The notes beneath the pieces are model-generated. The model was not told where the DNA came from. It saw only the letters and a program-made list of their open reading frames with translations, and made no database searches. A stretch of DNA of 64,000 bases, from positions 124,001-188,000 of the forward strand of contig NZ_CP066265.1 in NCBI RefSeq assembly GCF_023278085.1, written 5' to 3'. Positions 1 through 7,806 of the stretch are shown in pieces (the first letter of the stretch is position 1; every line of letters starts with the position of its first letter). The position numbers and the translations under genes were made by a program. The DNA is from Pseudomonas syringae. Lineage in GTDB: Bacteria; Pseudomonadota; Gammaproteobacteria; Pseudomonadales; Pseudomonadaceae.

Positions 1-1021
1 GGGGAATCCCCGGCCTGCCTGTACCAAGGTCCCCAAAACAGGTGATGTATAACCTAATGCAGAGGGCGTGCCAGTTTTCATTAACGAGTCCTGAAAAACT
101 TCTCCATATTTTAATTCGCCTCGCCCCTTTCAACCTGTGTGTTCTCTGTAAATCACATAACTGTTTGAAATTTAAATGTTTTATAAATCCAGCGGAGCAC
201 TGCATCATGGCCGCCATCCTGAGCAGGTCATAGTGCCGTGCTGCGCCCTCTCGATAAGACACTGAGTACCGAAGCCTCCACTTCTGCACCAGCGCACTCA
301 ATTTGCGCACCACGCAAGCGCACAAACCCATACTGATGCACTCATTCGCTGGAAGGCGACCGTCGGCCCGCATTGTTCCTCCCCCGCATATAAACGCCTC
401 TTCGCGCATCTGCCAAATGGCCGAGTGGAGCTGCGCGCGACACCGAAATTGCCTTTTTGTTCATCTGGTCTACAGTGATGAACGGGTTTTCATCGCGAAA
501 AGACCTTGAAAATGGCCCAGAAAAGCAAAGTGAAGAATTTTTTTTGTGCTTGAAGAGGGTGCGTCGTCAAAGTGATGACAACTGTCACATTAACTGACTA
601 GTCTCCCCGAAGTGCCCGAACTACAAGGCTTTCACCGGTTGGCCACTATTGTGCCTTCCATGAGTGCAGGGCCCGGAACGGCTGCATTTTTGCGGTTGGG
701 TGCGTGAAAACAAGAGATCTGACGAACGGTACCAAAATATATTTTGGGAATTGGGTAATTAGGTCGATACACTCCGTGACGTTGTTGCTGACACGAGTTG
801 TGACATATGACTGGATGTTCTCAAGATTCTTGAAAAAGCTTCTTTAGCGCATAAAAGCATTTGGTCAACGTGTTGCCATCGACAAACGCGGTCTAGTCAA
901 AAGTCAGGGCGAACAGAATCCATTGATCTCGGATCGGGACTGTCGCCTATCGCTAATCCGTGGGTCAGGGCAAAGCCCGGCACCATGGATATAAAAAATT
1001 AGATTCACGAGGAGCGTAGCA
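1..1021. other. Intergenic region upstream of the OprD porin; no convincing gene
   Basis: About 1 kb that is more AT-rich than the genes around it. Two short open frames (42-233 and 303-509) have no ribosome binding site, domain or codon bias that would support them. It contains a perfect 16-bp palindrome at 732-747 and an AT-rich stretch (985-1000) just before the ribosome binding site of the porin. Its length suggests long-range regulation of the porin or the decayed end of a gene lying to the left. I recognise no RNA gene in it. Confidence 0.6.
732..747. promoter_or_regulatory. Perfect 16-bp AT-rich palindrome, candidate operator
   Basis: The sequence CCAAAATATATTTTGG is its own reverse complement over 16 bp and lies about 275 bp upstream of the porin start. 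No U-run follows, so a terminator is unlikely. A binding site for a dimeric regulator is the simplest reading, but no regulator can be named. Confidence 0.4.
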
Positions 1022-2380
1022 ATGAAGAAGTCCACCCTGGCTTTGGCCGTCACTGTCGGTGTATTGGCTCAGCAGGCCAGTGCAGCTGGTTTTCTGGAAG
1101 ACAGTAAAGCGTCCGTCAGTTCTCGTACCCTGTATTTTGACAACGATTTCCGCGAAGGCACCACCCACAACAACCGCGAGACGGCCACTGGCCTGAAATT
1201 CGACTACCTGTCGGGCTTCACTCAGGGCACCGTTGGTTTTGGTCTGGACCTGCAAGGTCTGGTCGGTGTTCACCTTGACGGTGGCCGTGGCGCTCACTCC
1301 GGTGCTTTGAACGGCGGCATTCTGCCTACCGACAGCGACGGTTCTGCTGTCAACGAGTGGAGCCGTCTGGGCGCCAACGGCAAGGTACGCTTCTCGAAAA
1401 CCGAGCTGAAAGTCGGTAATGCACTGGCACCTAACCTGCCAATCCTGGTCAGCAACGACGGTCGTCTTCTGCCTCAGGCTTTCCAGGGCGGCATCCTGAC
1501 TTCCAAAGATCTGGACAACGTGACCTTCACCGCTGGCCAACTGGACAAGTCCATCGGCCGTGCCTCGAGCAACTGGACTGACCTGTCCATTGCCGGCGCT
1601 TCGCAGACCAGCGATCAGTTCCGCTTCGCCGGTGCTGACTGGAAAGTCACCAAAGACCTGACCCTGCAGTACTACTACGCCAACCTGGAAGACTTCTACA
1701 AGCAGCACTTCCTGGGTCTGGTTCATGTTTACCCGATCAGCGACAACCAGTCTTTCAAGACTGACCTGCGTTATTTCAACAGCAGCTCTGACGGCAAAAA
1801 CAGCGACGCCGCTACCGGCTACCGTTTCAACAACAACAACGGTTATGCCAAGAACGCTGGCGAAGTGGATAACTCCACCTGGTCTGCCATGTTCACCTAC
1901 TCCTTGGGTGGCCATGCGTTGATGGTTGGTCATCAGCAGGTTGGTGATGACGGCGGTATGGTTTTCCTGAACCAGGGCAACGTAACCAAAGACGGCACTT
2001 CCCGTACGAGTCTTGAAGGCAACGGCGGTTCGAGCTTCTACCTGTTCACTGACTCGATGATCAACGGCTTCAACCGCGCGGGTGAAAACACCACGTTCGG
2101 TCAGTACTCGTATGACTTCGCCAAAGTCGGCGTTCCAGGTCTGAAAGCAGCGGTTGCCTACCTGCACGCAGACGACATTCGTGACCGCACTACCGGTAAC
2201 GAAGAGTACTCCGAGTGGGAAACCGACATGCGCGTTGACTACGTGATCCAGAGCGGTCCGATGAAGGGCTTCGGCACTACTCTGCGTCACGGTACCTACC
2301 GTGCCGACGGCGACCTGAACAACTCGACCAACACCGATCAAACCCGTCTGATCTTCAACTACACCTACAACTTCATGTAA
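1022..2380 (+). CDS. OprD-family outer membrane porin
   Basis: This encodes a 452-residue outer membrane beta-barrel of the OprD (Occ) family, which takes up small substrates such as basic amino acids or carboxylates in pseudomonads. A signal peptide with a Lys-Lys start, a hydrophobic core and an Ala-Ser-Ala cleavage site ends near residue 22, and the mature protein opens with AGFLEDSKASV, typical of the family. The rest is rich in alternating aromatic and polar residues and ends in an aromatic strand (YTYNFM). A GAGGAG ribosome binding site lies at 1009-1014. A strong terminator follows, so it is probably monocistronic. Its substrate cannot be read from the sequence. The sulfur genes downstream make a sulfonate or related anion possible, but that is inference. 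Confidence 0.9.
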   Translation: MKKSTLALAVTVGVLAQQASAAGFLEDSKASVSSRTLYFDNDFREGTTHNNRETATGLKFDYLSGFTQGTVGFGLDLQGLVGVHLDGGRGAHSGALNGGILPTDSDGSAVNEWSRLGANGKVRFSKTELKVGNALAPNLPILVSNDGRLLPQAFQGGILTSKDLDNVTFTAGQLDKSIGRASSNWTDLSIAGASQTSDQFRFAGADWKVTKDLTLQYYYANLEDFYKQHFLGLVHVYPISDNQSFKTDLRYFNSSSDGKNSDAATGYRFNNNNGYAKNAGEVDNSTWSAMFTYSLGGHALMVGHQQVGDDGGMVFLNQGNVTKDGTSRTSLEGNGGSSFYLFTDSMINGFNRAGENTTFGQYSYDFAKVGVPGLKAAVAYLHADDIRDRTTGNEEYSEWETDMRVDYVIQSGPMKGFGTTLRHGTYRADGDLNNSTNTDQTRLIFNYTYNFM

Positions 2381-2394
2381 GTGTATTGATGCTC

Positions 2395-2425
2395 AAAGAA
2401 ACCCCGCCCCGTGCGGGGTTTCTTT
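2395..2425 (+). terminator. Rho-independent terminator of the porin gene
   Basis: A perfect 13-bp inverted repeat (2395-2407 with 2413-2425, loop of 5) ends in TTTCTTTT. It sits 15 bp after the porin stop codon. Confidence 0.9.
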
Positions 2426-2548
2426 TGCCTGTTTTTTGATATTCCTGGCAGGTATATGAAAGTTATTATTTATTCTTTTTGATTTTCCTCCATCCGGCGC
2501 ACAGTGAGGTCAAACCAAGACATCCAGAACATGACCAGGAGCAACACC

Positions 2549-3187
2549 ATGACACTGCGACTTGGCGACATCGCCCCGGACTTCGAGCAGGAATCCAGCG
2601 AAGGTCGTATCCGTTTCCATGAGTGGCTCGGCGATAGCTGGGGTGTGTTGTTTTCTCATCCGGCGGATTTCACACCTGTCTGCACCACCGAGCTGGGTTT
2701 CACCGCCAAATTGAAAGACGAGTTTGCCAAGCGGAGCGTGAAGGCGATTGCGCTCTCGGTAGATCCGGTCGACTCGCACATCAAGTGGATCGACGACATC
2801 AACACCACGCAAAACACCCAGGTCAACTTCCCCATCCTGGCCGATGCCGACCGCAAGGTTTCCGATCTGTATGACCTGATCCATCCCAATGCCAGTGACA
2901 CACTGACGGTGCGCTCGCTATTCGTGATCGATCCGAACAAGAAAGTGCGCCTGACCATTACTTATCCAGCCAGTACCGGGCGCAACTTCCACGAGATACT
3001 GCGGGTCATCGACTCCTTGCAACTGACCGACAACTACAAAGTGGCCACGCCTGCCAACTGGGTGGATGGCGATGACGTAGTGATCGTACCGTCGATCAAG
3101 GACGAAGCCGAGATCAAGGAACGCTTTCCCAAAGGTTACAAAGCCGTCACGCCTTACCTGCGCCTGACGCCACAGCCAAACCGCTGA
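2549..3187 (+). CDS. lsfA: 1-Cys peroxiredoxin LsfA (AhpC/TSA family)
   Basis: A 212-residue Prx6-type thiol peroxidase that reduces hydrogen and organic peroxides. The catalytic motif PADFTPVCTTELG places the peroxidatic Cys at residue 45, and the long C-terminal part with the YPASTGRNFHEILRVIDSLQ segment is typical of 1-Cys peroxiredoxins. The ATG at 2549 is preferred over an upstream GTG at 2504 because AGGAGC (2537-2542) precedes it and the length then matches the family. In other pseudomonads lsfA lies beside the ssu sulfonate genes and is induced by sulfate starvation, and the same neighbourhood is kept here. It has its own terminator. Confidence 0.93.
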   Translation: MTLRLGDIAPDFEQESSEGRIRFHEWLGDSWGVLFSHPADFTPVCTTELGFTAKLKDEFAKRSVKAIALSVDPVDSHIKWIDDINTTQNTQVNFPILADADRKVSDLYDLIHPNASDTLTVRSLFVIDPNKKVRLTITYPASTGRNFHEILRVIDSLQLTDNYKVATPANWVDGDDVVIVPSIKDEAEIKERFPKGYKAVTPYLRLTPQPNR

Positions 3188-3216
3188 CTTTCGATCGACC
3201 AGGCGTGGGGTTATTC

Positions 3217-3240
3217 GGGCCGATTTATCGGCCCTTTTTT
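3217..3240 (+). terminator. Terminator of lsfA
   Basis: A 7-bp GC-rich stem (GGGCCGA with TCGGCCC, loop TTTA) is followed by six T residues. It lies 30 bp after the lsfA stop. Confidence 0.9.
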
Positions 3241-3246
3241 ATGCCC

Positions 3247-3838
3247 GGACACCGATCGTTCCTCACGCTCCAGCGTGGGAATGCCGTGGGTGACGCTCTG
3301 CGTCACCTATCTGCGCCGCGCCGCAGAGTCAGGATCGGACGCAGAGCGTCCAGAACGGCGCTATCACGCGGAGCGTGGGAGCGATAGCCGCCTGACCGGA
3401 CACCGATCGTTCCTCACGCTCCAGCGTGGGAATGCCGTGGGTGACGCTCTGCGTCAACTATCTTCGCCGCGCCGCAGAGTCAGGATCGGACGCAGAGCGT
3501 CCAGAACGGCGCTACCACGCGGAGCGTGGGAGCGATAGCCGCCTGACCGGACACCGATCGTTCCTCACGCTCAGCGTGGGAATGCCGTGGGTGACGCTCT
3601 GCGTCAAATATCTTCGCCGCGCCGCAGAGTCAGGATCGGACGCAGAGCGTCCAGAACGGCGCTACCACGCGGAGCGTGGGAGCGATAGCCGCCTGACCGG
3701 ACACCGATCGTTCCTCACGCTCCAGCGTGGGAATGCCGTGGGTGACGCTCTGCGTCACCTATCTGCGCCGCGCCCCAGAGTCAGGACCGGACGCAGAGCG
3801 TCCAGAACAGCATGCAGGTGCGGAGCGCGGCACGGTAG
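3247..3838. repeat. Tandem array of a REP superunit, 151 bp x about 4
   Basis: The unit begins at GGACACCGATCG and restarts at 3247, 3398, 3549 and 3699, giving periods of 151, 151 and 150 bp; the fourth copy diverges at its end. Each unit holds several short palindromes with 3-nt centres, including CACGCT-CC-AGCGTG, GGACGC-AGA-GCGTCC and CCACGC-GGA-GCGTGG. The same palindromes recur in at least eight other gaps of this window. Arg-rich reading frames through the array are by-products of its composition. The array fills the space between lsfA and ssuA. Confidence 0.95.
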
Positions 3839-3847
3839 TTGAGATCT

Positions 3848-3906
3848 CTTATATTCATTTATGGAATAACCAAATGAATAAATAAGATTTATGGATATAA
3901 AAAATG
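3848..3906 (+). promoter_or_regulatory. Candidate sulfur-starvation control region of ssuA
   Basis: This AT-rich block between the REP array and ssuA holds an inverted repeat ATTCATTT (3853-3860) / AAATGAAT (3872-3879), which extends with small gaps on both sides. It is followed by ATGGATATAAAAAAT (3892-3906), a 15-mer also found just before the porin gene. A LysR-type activator such as CysB is the expected regulator of ssu genes, but no site can be assigned with certainty. Confidence 0.4.
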
Positions 3907-3989
3907 GCTGTTAATGTCTCCTTCATTCCCGCTTTGTCCATCGGCATGTGCCGAGCAGAGACCCACCCATATCGGTATAGGAGCGCAGC

Positions 3990-4955
3990 ATGCGCACTGT
4001 CATTTTGCGTCGAGGCCTTGTTGCGCTGTTTGCTGCTGCGATTGCCTTTGGTGTCGTTACTCAAGCTCAGGCAGAAGACCTGCGTATCGGTTATCAGAAG
4101 TACGGCACGCTGGTCCTGCTCAAAGCCAAGGGCTCGCTGGAGAAGCGTCTGGCCGAGCAGGGCGTGAACGTGCAGTGGACCGAATTTCCCGGTGGTCCGC
4201 AGTTGCTTGAGGGGCTGAATGTAGGCTCTATCGACTTCGGCGTGACTGGAGAAACACCGCCGGTCTTTGCTCAGGCTGCGGGTGCGGATCTGCTGTACGT
4301 TGCCTACGAGCCACCCGCTCCGACCAGCGAAGCCATCCTGGTGCCCAAGGACTCACCGATCACCTCGGTGAAGGATCTGAAAGGCAAGAAAGTCGTGCTC
4401 AATAAAGGCTCCAACGTTCATTACCTGCTGGTTAAAGCGCTGGAAGACGCAGGTCTCAAATACACCGATATTCAGACCGTGTTCCTGCCGCCAGCCGATG
4501 CGCGTGCCGCTTTCGAGCGCGGCAGCGTGGACGCCTGGGTCATCTGGGACCCGTACCAGGCCGCAGCTGAACAGCAACTGCAGGCGCGCACATTGAAAGA
4601 TGGCACCGGCATCGTCGACAACCATCAGTTCTATCTGGCAACCAAACCTTACTTGCAGAAGAACCCCAAGGTCATTCAGGCCTTGATCGAGGAAGTTCGC
4701 GCAGTGGGCGAGTGGTCCAAGGCTCACCCGGAAGACGTGACCAAACAGGTCGCACCGTTGCTGGGGCTGCCTGCCGACATCACCCTGACCTCGGTGAAAC
4801 GCCAGGGCTACGGCGCGCAGTTCCTGACTCCGCCGGTGGTGGCTGCGCAGCAGAAAATCGCTGACACCTTCTACCAGCTCAAGCTGATTCCCAAGCCGCT
4901 CAGCATCGCTGATGTGGTCTGGACGCCACCTGCTGCTGTGGCTCAGGCACAGTGA
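3990..4955 (+). CDS. ssuA: SsuA, periplasmic aliphatic sulfonate-binding protein
   Basis: A 321-residue substrate-binding protein of an ABC importer for alkanesulfonates. The signal peptide runs to about residue 28 (LRRG, hydrophobic core, AQA), and the mature protein starts EDLRIGYQKYGTLVLLKAKG, a signature of SsuA/TauA-like proteins. Conserved FPGGPQLLEGLNVGSIDFG and ADARAAFERGSVDAWVIWDP segments follow. An AGGAGC ribosome binding site precedes the ATG. It heads a tight cluster with ssuC, ssuB and ssuF. The flavin reductase gene ssuE normally found before it is absent, and the monooxygenase gene ssuD normally found after it is also absent. Confidence 0.93.
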   Translation: MRTVILRRGLVALFAAAIAFGVVTQAQAEDLRIGYQKYGTLVLLKAKGSLEKRLAEQGVNVQWTEFPGGPQLLEGLNVGSIDFGVTGETPPVFAQAAGADLLYVAYEPPAPTSEAILVPKDSPITSVKDLKGKKVVLNKGSNVHYLLVKALEDAGLKYTDIQTVFLPPADARAAFERGSVDAWVIWDPYQAAAEQQLQARTLKDGTGIVDNHQFYLATKPYLQKNPKVIQALIEEVRAVGEWSKAHPEDVTKQVAPLLGLPADITLTSVKRQGYGAQFLTPPVVAAQQKIADTFYQLKLIPKPLSIADVVWTPPAAVAQAQ

Positions 4956-4983
4956 TCAACAGGCCCTTCGAGGAGAAAACTCC

Positions 4984-5781
4984 ATGAGCCTCAGTGCTTC
5001 ACAACGCATCGTTCACCGACTGGCACCCTGGGCGCTTCCAGTCCTGTTATTGGCGGTCTGGCAACTGTCGGTCAGCGCTGGCTGGTTATCCACACGCATC
5101 CTGCCAGCACCCAGCGCCGTCATCGAGGCGGGCGTCAATCTGGTCGCCAGTGGCGAAATTTGGACCCACCTGGCAATCAGTGGCTGGCGCGCCGGGATCG
5201 GCTTTGCTATCGGTGGCGGCATCGGCCTGGCGCTGGGTTTTATCACCGGCCTGAGCAAGTGGGGCGAGCGTCTGCTGGACAGCTCGGTGCAGATGATCCG
5301 CAACGTGCCGCATCTGGCGCTGATTCCGCTGGTCATCCTGTGGTTCGGCATTGACGAGACCGCCAAGATATTTCTGGTCGCGCTGGGTACCCTGTTTCCG
5401 ATTTACCTGAATACCTATCACGGCATCCGCAACATTGATCCGGCGCTGGTAGAAATGTCTCGTAGCTATGGCCTGTCAGGTTTCAGCCTGTTTCGTCATG
5501 TGATTCTGCCAGGTGCCATGCCCTCGATTCTGGTCGGCGTGCGCTTTGCGCTGGGTTTCATGTGGTTGACGCTGATCGTCGCTGAAACCATTTCGGCCAG
5601 TTCCGGCATTGGCTATCTGGCGATGAATGCGCGGGAGTTTCTGCAAACCGACATCGTGGTGCTCGCCATCGTGCTGTACGCCGTACTCGGCAAGCTGGCC
5701 GACCTGGCGGCGCGAGGCCTGGAACGTGTCTGCCTGCGTTGGCATCCGGCCTATCAAACGAGCAAAGGCGGTGCCGCATGA
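4984..5781 (+). CDS. ssuC: SsuC, sulfonate ABC transporter permease
   Basis: A 265-residue inner membrane permease of the BPD_transp_1 family with about six hydrophobic segments. It carries an EAA-like loop around [26 protein letters not shown], where the ATPase docks. The ATG at 4984 has GAGGAG eight bases upstream; the open frame extends further back but overlaps ssuA and adds no homologous sequence. It starts 28 bp after ssuA, leaving no room for ssuD. Its stop overlaps the ssuB start in ATGA, showing translational coupling. Confidence 0.92.
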   Translation: MSLSASQRIVHRLAPWALPVLLLAVWQLSVSAGWLSTRILPAPSAVIEAGVNLVASGEIWTHLAISGWRAGIGFAIGGGIGLALGFITGLSKWGERLLDSSVQMIRNVPHLALIPLVILWFGIDETAKIFLVALGTLFPIYLNTYHGIRNIDPALVEMSRSYGLSGFSLFRHVILPGAMPSILVGVRFALGFMWLTLIVAETISASSGIGYLAMNAREFLQTDIVVLAIVLYAVLGKLADLAARGLERVCLRWHPAYQTSKGGAA

Positions 5782-6590
5782 CCAGTCTGAAACAGCAACC
5801 ACCGCATCTGTTGCGCGGCATACCGCTGGCGGTGCAAAACCTGAAAAAAGCCTTCGGCTCCCGTGAAGTACTCAAGGACATCGACCTGCACATTCCGGCC
5901 GGTCAGTTCGTCGCCATCGTCGGCCGAAGTGGTTGCGGCAAAAGCACCCTGTTGCGCCTGCTCGCCGGCCTCGAGAAACCGACGCAAGGCCAGTTGCTTG
6001 CCGGCTCTGCGCCATTGGACGATGCCCGTGAAGATACGCGATTGATGTTTCAGGAAGCGCGCTTGCTGCCCTGGAAGAAAATCATCGATAACGTTGGTCT
6101 GGGGCTGAGCGGTGACTGGCGCGCGCAAGCCCTTGAAGCGCTTGAGGCCGTCGGCCTTGCCGAGCGCGCCAATGAATGGCCGGCGGCGTTGTCCGGTGGC
6201 CAGAAGCAGCGTGTTGCACTGGCCCGCGCGCTGATCCACAAGCCGCGGCTGCTGCTACTCGACGAGCCATTGGGTGCGCTGGATGCCCTGACCCGCATCG
6301 AAATGCAGCAACTGATCGAAAAGCTATGGGGCCAGTACGGCTTCACCGTGCTGCTGGTCACCCACGATGTCAGCGAGGCCGTCGCCATTGCCGACCGGGT
6401 GATCCTGATCGAGGAAGGACAGATCGGCCTCGACCTGCTGGTCGACCTGCCTCGTCCACGCGCTCGAGGCTCGCATCGCCTTGCCGCACTGGAAGCCGAA
6501 GTACTCAACCGCGTGCTGGCACTCCCTGGCTCGCCACCCGACCCGGAACCGTTTTCGCCACTGCCCACGCAACTGCGCTGGGCAAATTAA
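5778..6590 (+). CDS. ssuB: SsuB, sulfonate ABC transporter ATP-binding protein
   Basis: A 270-residue ABC ATPase that energises sulfonate import through SsuC. Walker A (GRSGCGKST, residues 49-57), the signature [15 protein letters not shown], Walker B (LLLLDEP) and the switch His ([11 protein letters not shown]) are all present. The start is set by the 4-bp overlap with ssuC at 5778. The short C-terminal tail lacks an extra regulatory domain, as in other SsuB proteins. It is followed 27 bp later by ssuF. Confidence 0.94.
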   Translation: MTSLKQQPPHLLRGIPLAVQNLKKAFGSREVLKDIDLHIPAGQFVAIVGRSGCGKSTLLRLLAGLEKPTQGQLLAGSAPLDDAREDTRLMFQEARLLPWKKIIDNVGLGLSGDWRAQALEALEAVGLAERANEWPAALSGGQKQRVALARALIHKPRLLLLDEPLGALDALTRIEMQQLIEKLWGQYGFTVLLVTHDVSEAVAIADRVILIEEGQIGLDLLVDLPRPRARGSHRLAALEAEVLNRVLALPGSPPDPEPFSPLPTQLRWAN

Positions 6591-6617
6591 CCCTGATCCC
6601 CCAAAGGAAGACATGCC

Positions 6618-6833
6618 ATGACTATCAAAGCCATCAACGTTCGCAACCAGTTCAAAGGCACCATCAAGGAAATCGTCCACGGCGACGTACTGTCGGAAAT
6701 CGACGTGCAAACCGCTTCGGGCGTCGTGACCTCGGTCATCACCACTCGCTCGGTCAAAGAGCTGGAGCTGGTCGTTGGCAGTGAAGTGATTGCCTTCGTG
6801 AAGTCGACTGAAGTCTCTATCGCCAAGTTGTAA
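6618..6833 (+). CDS. ssuF: SsuF, Mop-like molybdopterin/oxyanion-binding small protein
   Basis: A 71-residue single Mop (TOBE-like) domain. The pattern INVRNQFKGTIKEIVHGDVLSEIDVQ...ITTRSVKELELVVGSEVIAFVKSTEVSIAKL is the classic oxyanion-binding molbindin fold. Pseudomonads carry such a gene at the end of the ssu operon, where it supports growth on sulfonates by an unclear mechanism. It has a good ribosome binding site (AAAGGAAG) and is the last gene before a terminator. Confidence 0.9.
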   Translation: MTIKAINVRNQFKGTIKEIVHGDVLSEIDVQTASGVVTSVITTRSVKELELVVGSEVIAFVKSTEVSIAKL

Positions 6834-6840
6834 CCGATGG

Positions 6841-6887
6841 GCAAAAAAATACCCCGGACGGTCCTGGCCCTCCGGGGTTTTTTGCTT
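6841..6887 (+). terminator. Terminator of the ssu operon (probably bidirectional)
   Basis: An 8-bp stem ACCCCGGA (6851-6858) with TCCGGGGT (6871-6878) is flanked by an A-run before and a T-run after. It can stop transcription from ssuF and from the convergent TetR gene. Confidence 0.88.
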
Positions 6888-6891
6888 TATT

Positions 6892-7530
6892 TCAGGTGTT
6901 CTGAATACGTTTCGGCAAAAACACTGGCAAATACAGCCCCAGATAAGCATCAAACACCCGCATGCCTTCTTCGGCCATGCGCGGTGTGATCTCGTCATGC
7001 AACTGCACTGACCGCGCATACACCCGATCCCCCAGTTCCATCGCCAGTGCAAACACGTCTACATCGTCCGGCAGCGCAGGCAGCTGGAAGTGGCGATCGA
7101 ACACTTCAAGCATCAGGTGCCCCAGTTCAATATCGTGCTGACGGTCGGCCTGATTGATTTCGGTCAGGCCGTGCTGGGCAAGAATCAACTGGCGGGCGGC
7201 GGCGTCGGCGTTGTAGATGGCCAGCATGCGCAGTTCGACGATACGTGACAGGTCGCGCCAGGTATGGAGTTGGTCGGTGTCGATGGGGGCCTGCAGCGAG
7301 GCGCGGAAAGCGGCGTGGATGTCGGCGGTCAGTGCTTCAAGCAGCGCGGGGACGCTGGCGAAGAAGTGGTACACAGACGAGGGCGGAATGCCGGCTCGCT
7401 CGGCAACGCTGTAGATCGACAGGCTGGCCACCCCCTGTTCTGCAAGCAGCGTACGTGCGGTGTCCAGAATCGAATCGATTCTGGCCTGGCTGCGTGCTTG
7501 AGGTTTGCGGGGGGTGACGGCGCGTGTCAT
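6892..7530 (-). CDS. TetR-family transcriptional regulator
   Basis: A 212-residue regulator. The N-terminal part (residues 12-60: QARIDSILDTARTLLAEQGVASLSIYSVAERAGIPPSSVYHFFAS) is a canonical TetR helix-turn-helix; the C-terminal part is a variable ligand domain. It is convergent with ssuF and lies downstream of, and on the same strand as, spuI, from which it is separated by a REP cluster and a terminator. Its target is unknown. The nearby polyamine genes are candidates by position only. Confidence 0.85.
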   Translation of the reverse strand: MTRAVTPRKPQARSQARIDSILDTARTLLAEQGVASLSIYSVAERAGIPPSSVYHFFASVPALLEALTADIHAAFRASLQAPIDTDQLHTWRDLSRIVELRMLAIYNADAAARQLILAQHGLTEINQADRQHDIELGHLMLEVFDRHFQLPALPDDVDVFALAMELGDRVYARSVQLHDEITPRMAEEGMRVFDAYLGLYLPVFLPKRIQNT

Positions 7531-7604
7531 GGGCGTGGCTCTTGGTTGGGCTGGCGGTATTGTAAGGGATTCTGACCGGAAGGAATCTCTGTCGTCGCCA
7601 AACG

Positions 7605-7740
7605 ATTATCGCTCCCACGCTCCGCGTGGTAGCGCCGTTCTGGACGCTCTGCGTCCGATCTTGAGCTAGCGGCGCGGCGCAGAGTTGTGACGCAGAGCGT
7701 CATGAAATGCGTTCCCACGCTGGAACGTGAGGAACGATAG
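7605..7740. repeat. REP cluster between the TetR gene and spuI
   Basis: It contains the same palindromes as the 3.2-kb array (CCACGC-TCC-GCGTGG, GGACGC-TCT-GCGTCC, GACGCAGAGCGTC and CCCACGCTGGAACGTGAGG) in single copy and opposite order. It lies downstream of spuI and upstream of the TetR gene. Confidence 0.9.
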
Positions 7741-7750
7741 GTGTCCTGCA

Positions 7751-7790
7751 AACAAAAACGCCGCAAAGCTCAAAGCCTGCGGCGTTCTTT
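7751..7790 (-). terminator. Terminator of spuI
   Basis: A 9-bp stem (7757-7765 with 7778-7786) followed on the minus strand by TTTTGTTTG. It lies just after the spuI stop. Confidence 0.85.
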
Positions 7791-7806
7791 TATTGCCCAG
7801 CCTCAA

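Noticed and set aside
42..509. Two small frames (63 and 68 residues) at the window start
   Set aside because: No ribosome binding site, no membrane or domain pattern, and an AT-rich non-coding look.
965..2341. 458-residue frame antisense to the porin
   Set aside because: Long antisense frames are common in GC-rich genes; the sense strand has a clear OprD protein with signal peptide, ribosome binding site and terminator.
3205..3842. Several overlapping Arg-rich reading frames
   Set aside because: They run through the tandem REP array, repeat with its period and have no ribosome binding site or domain.
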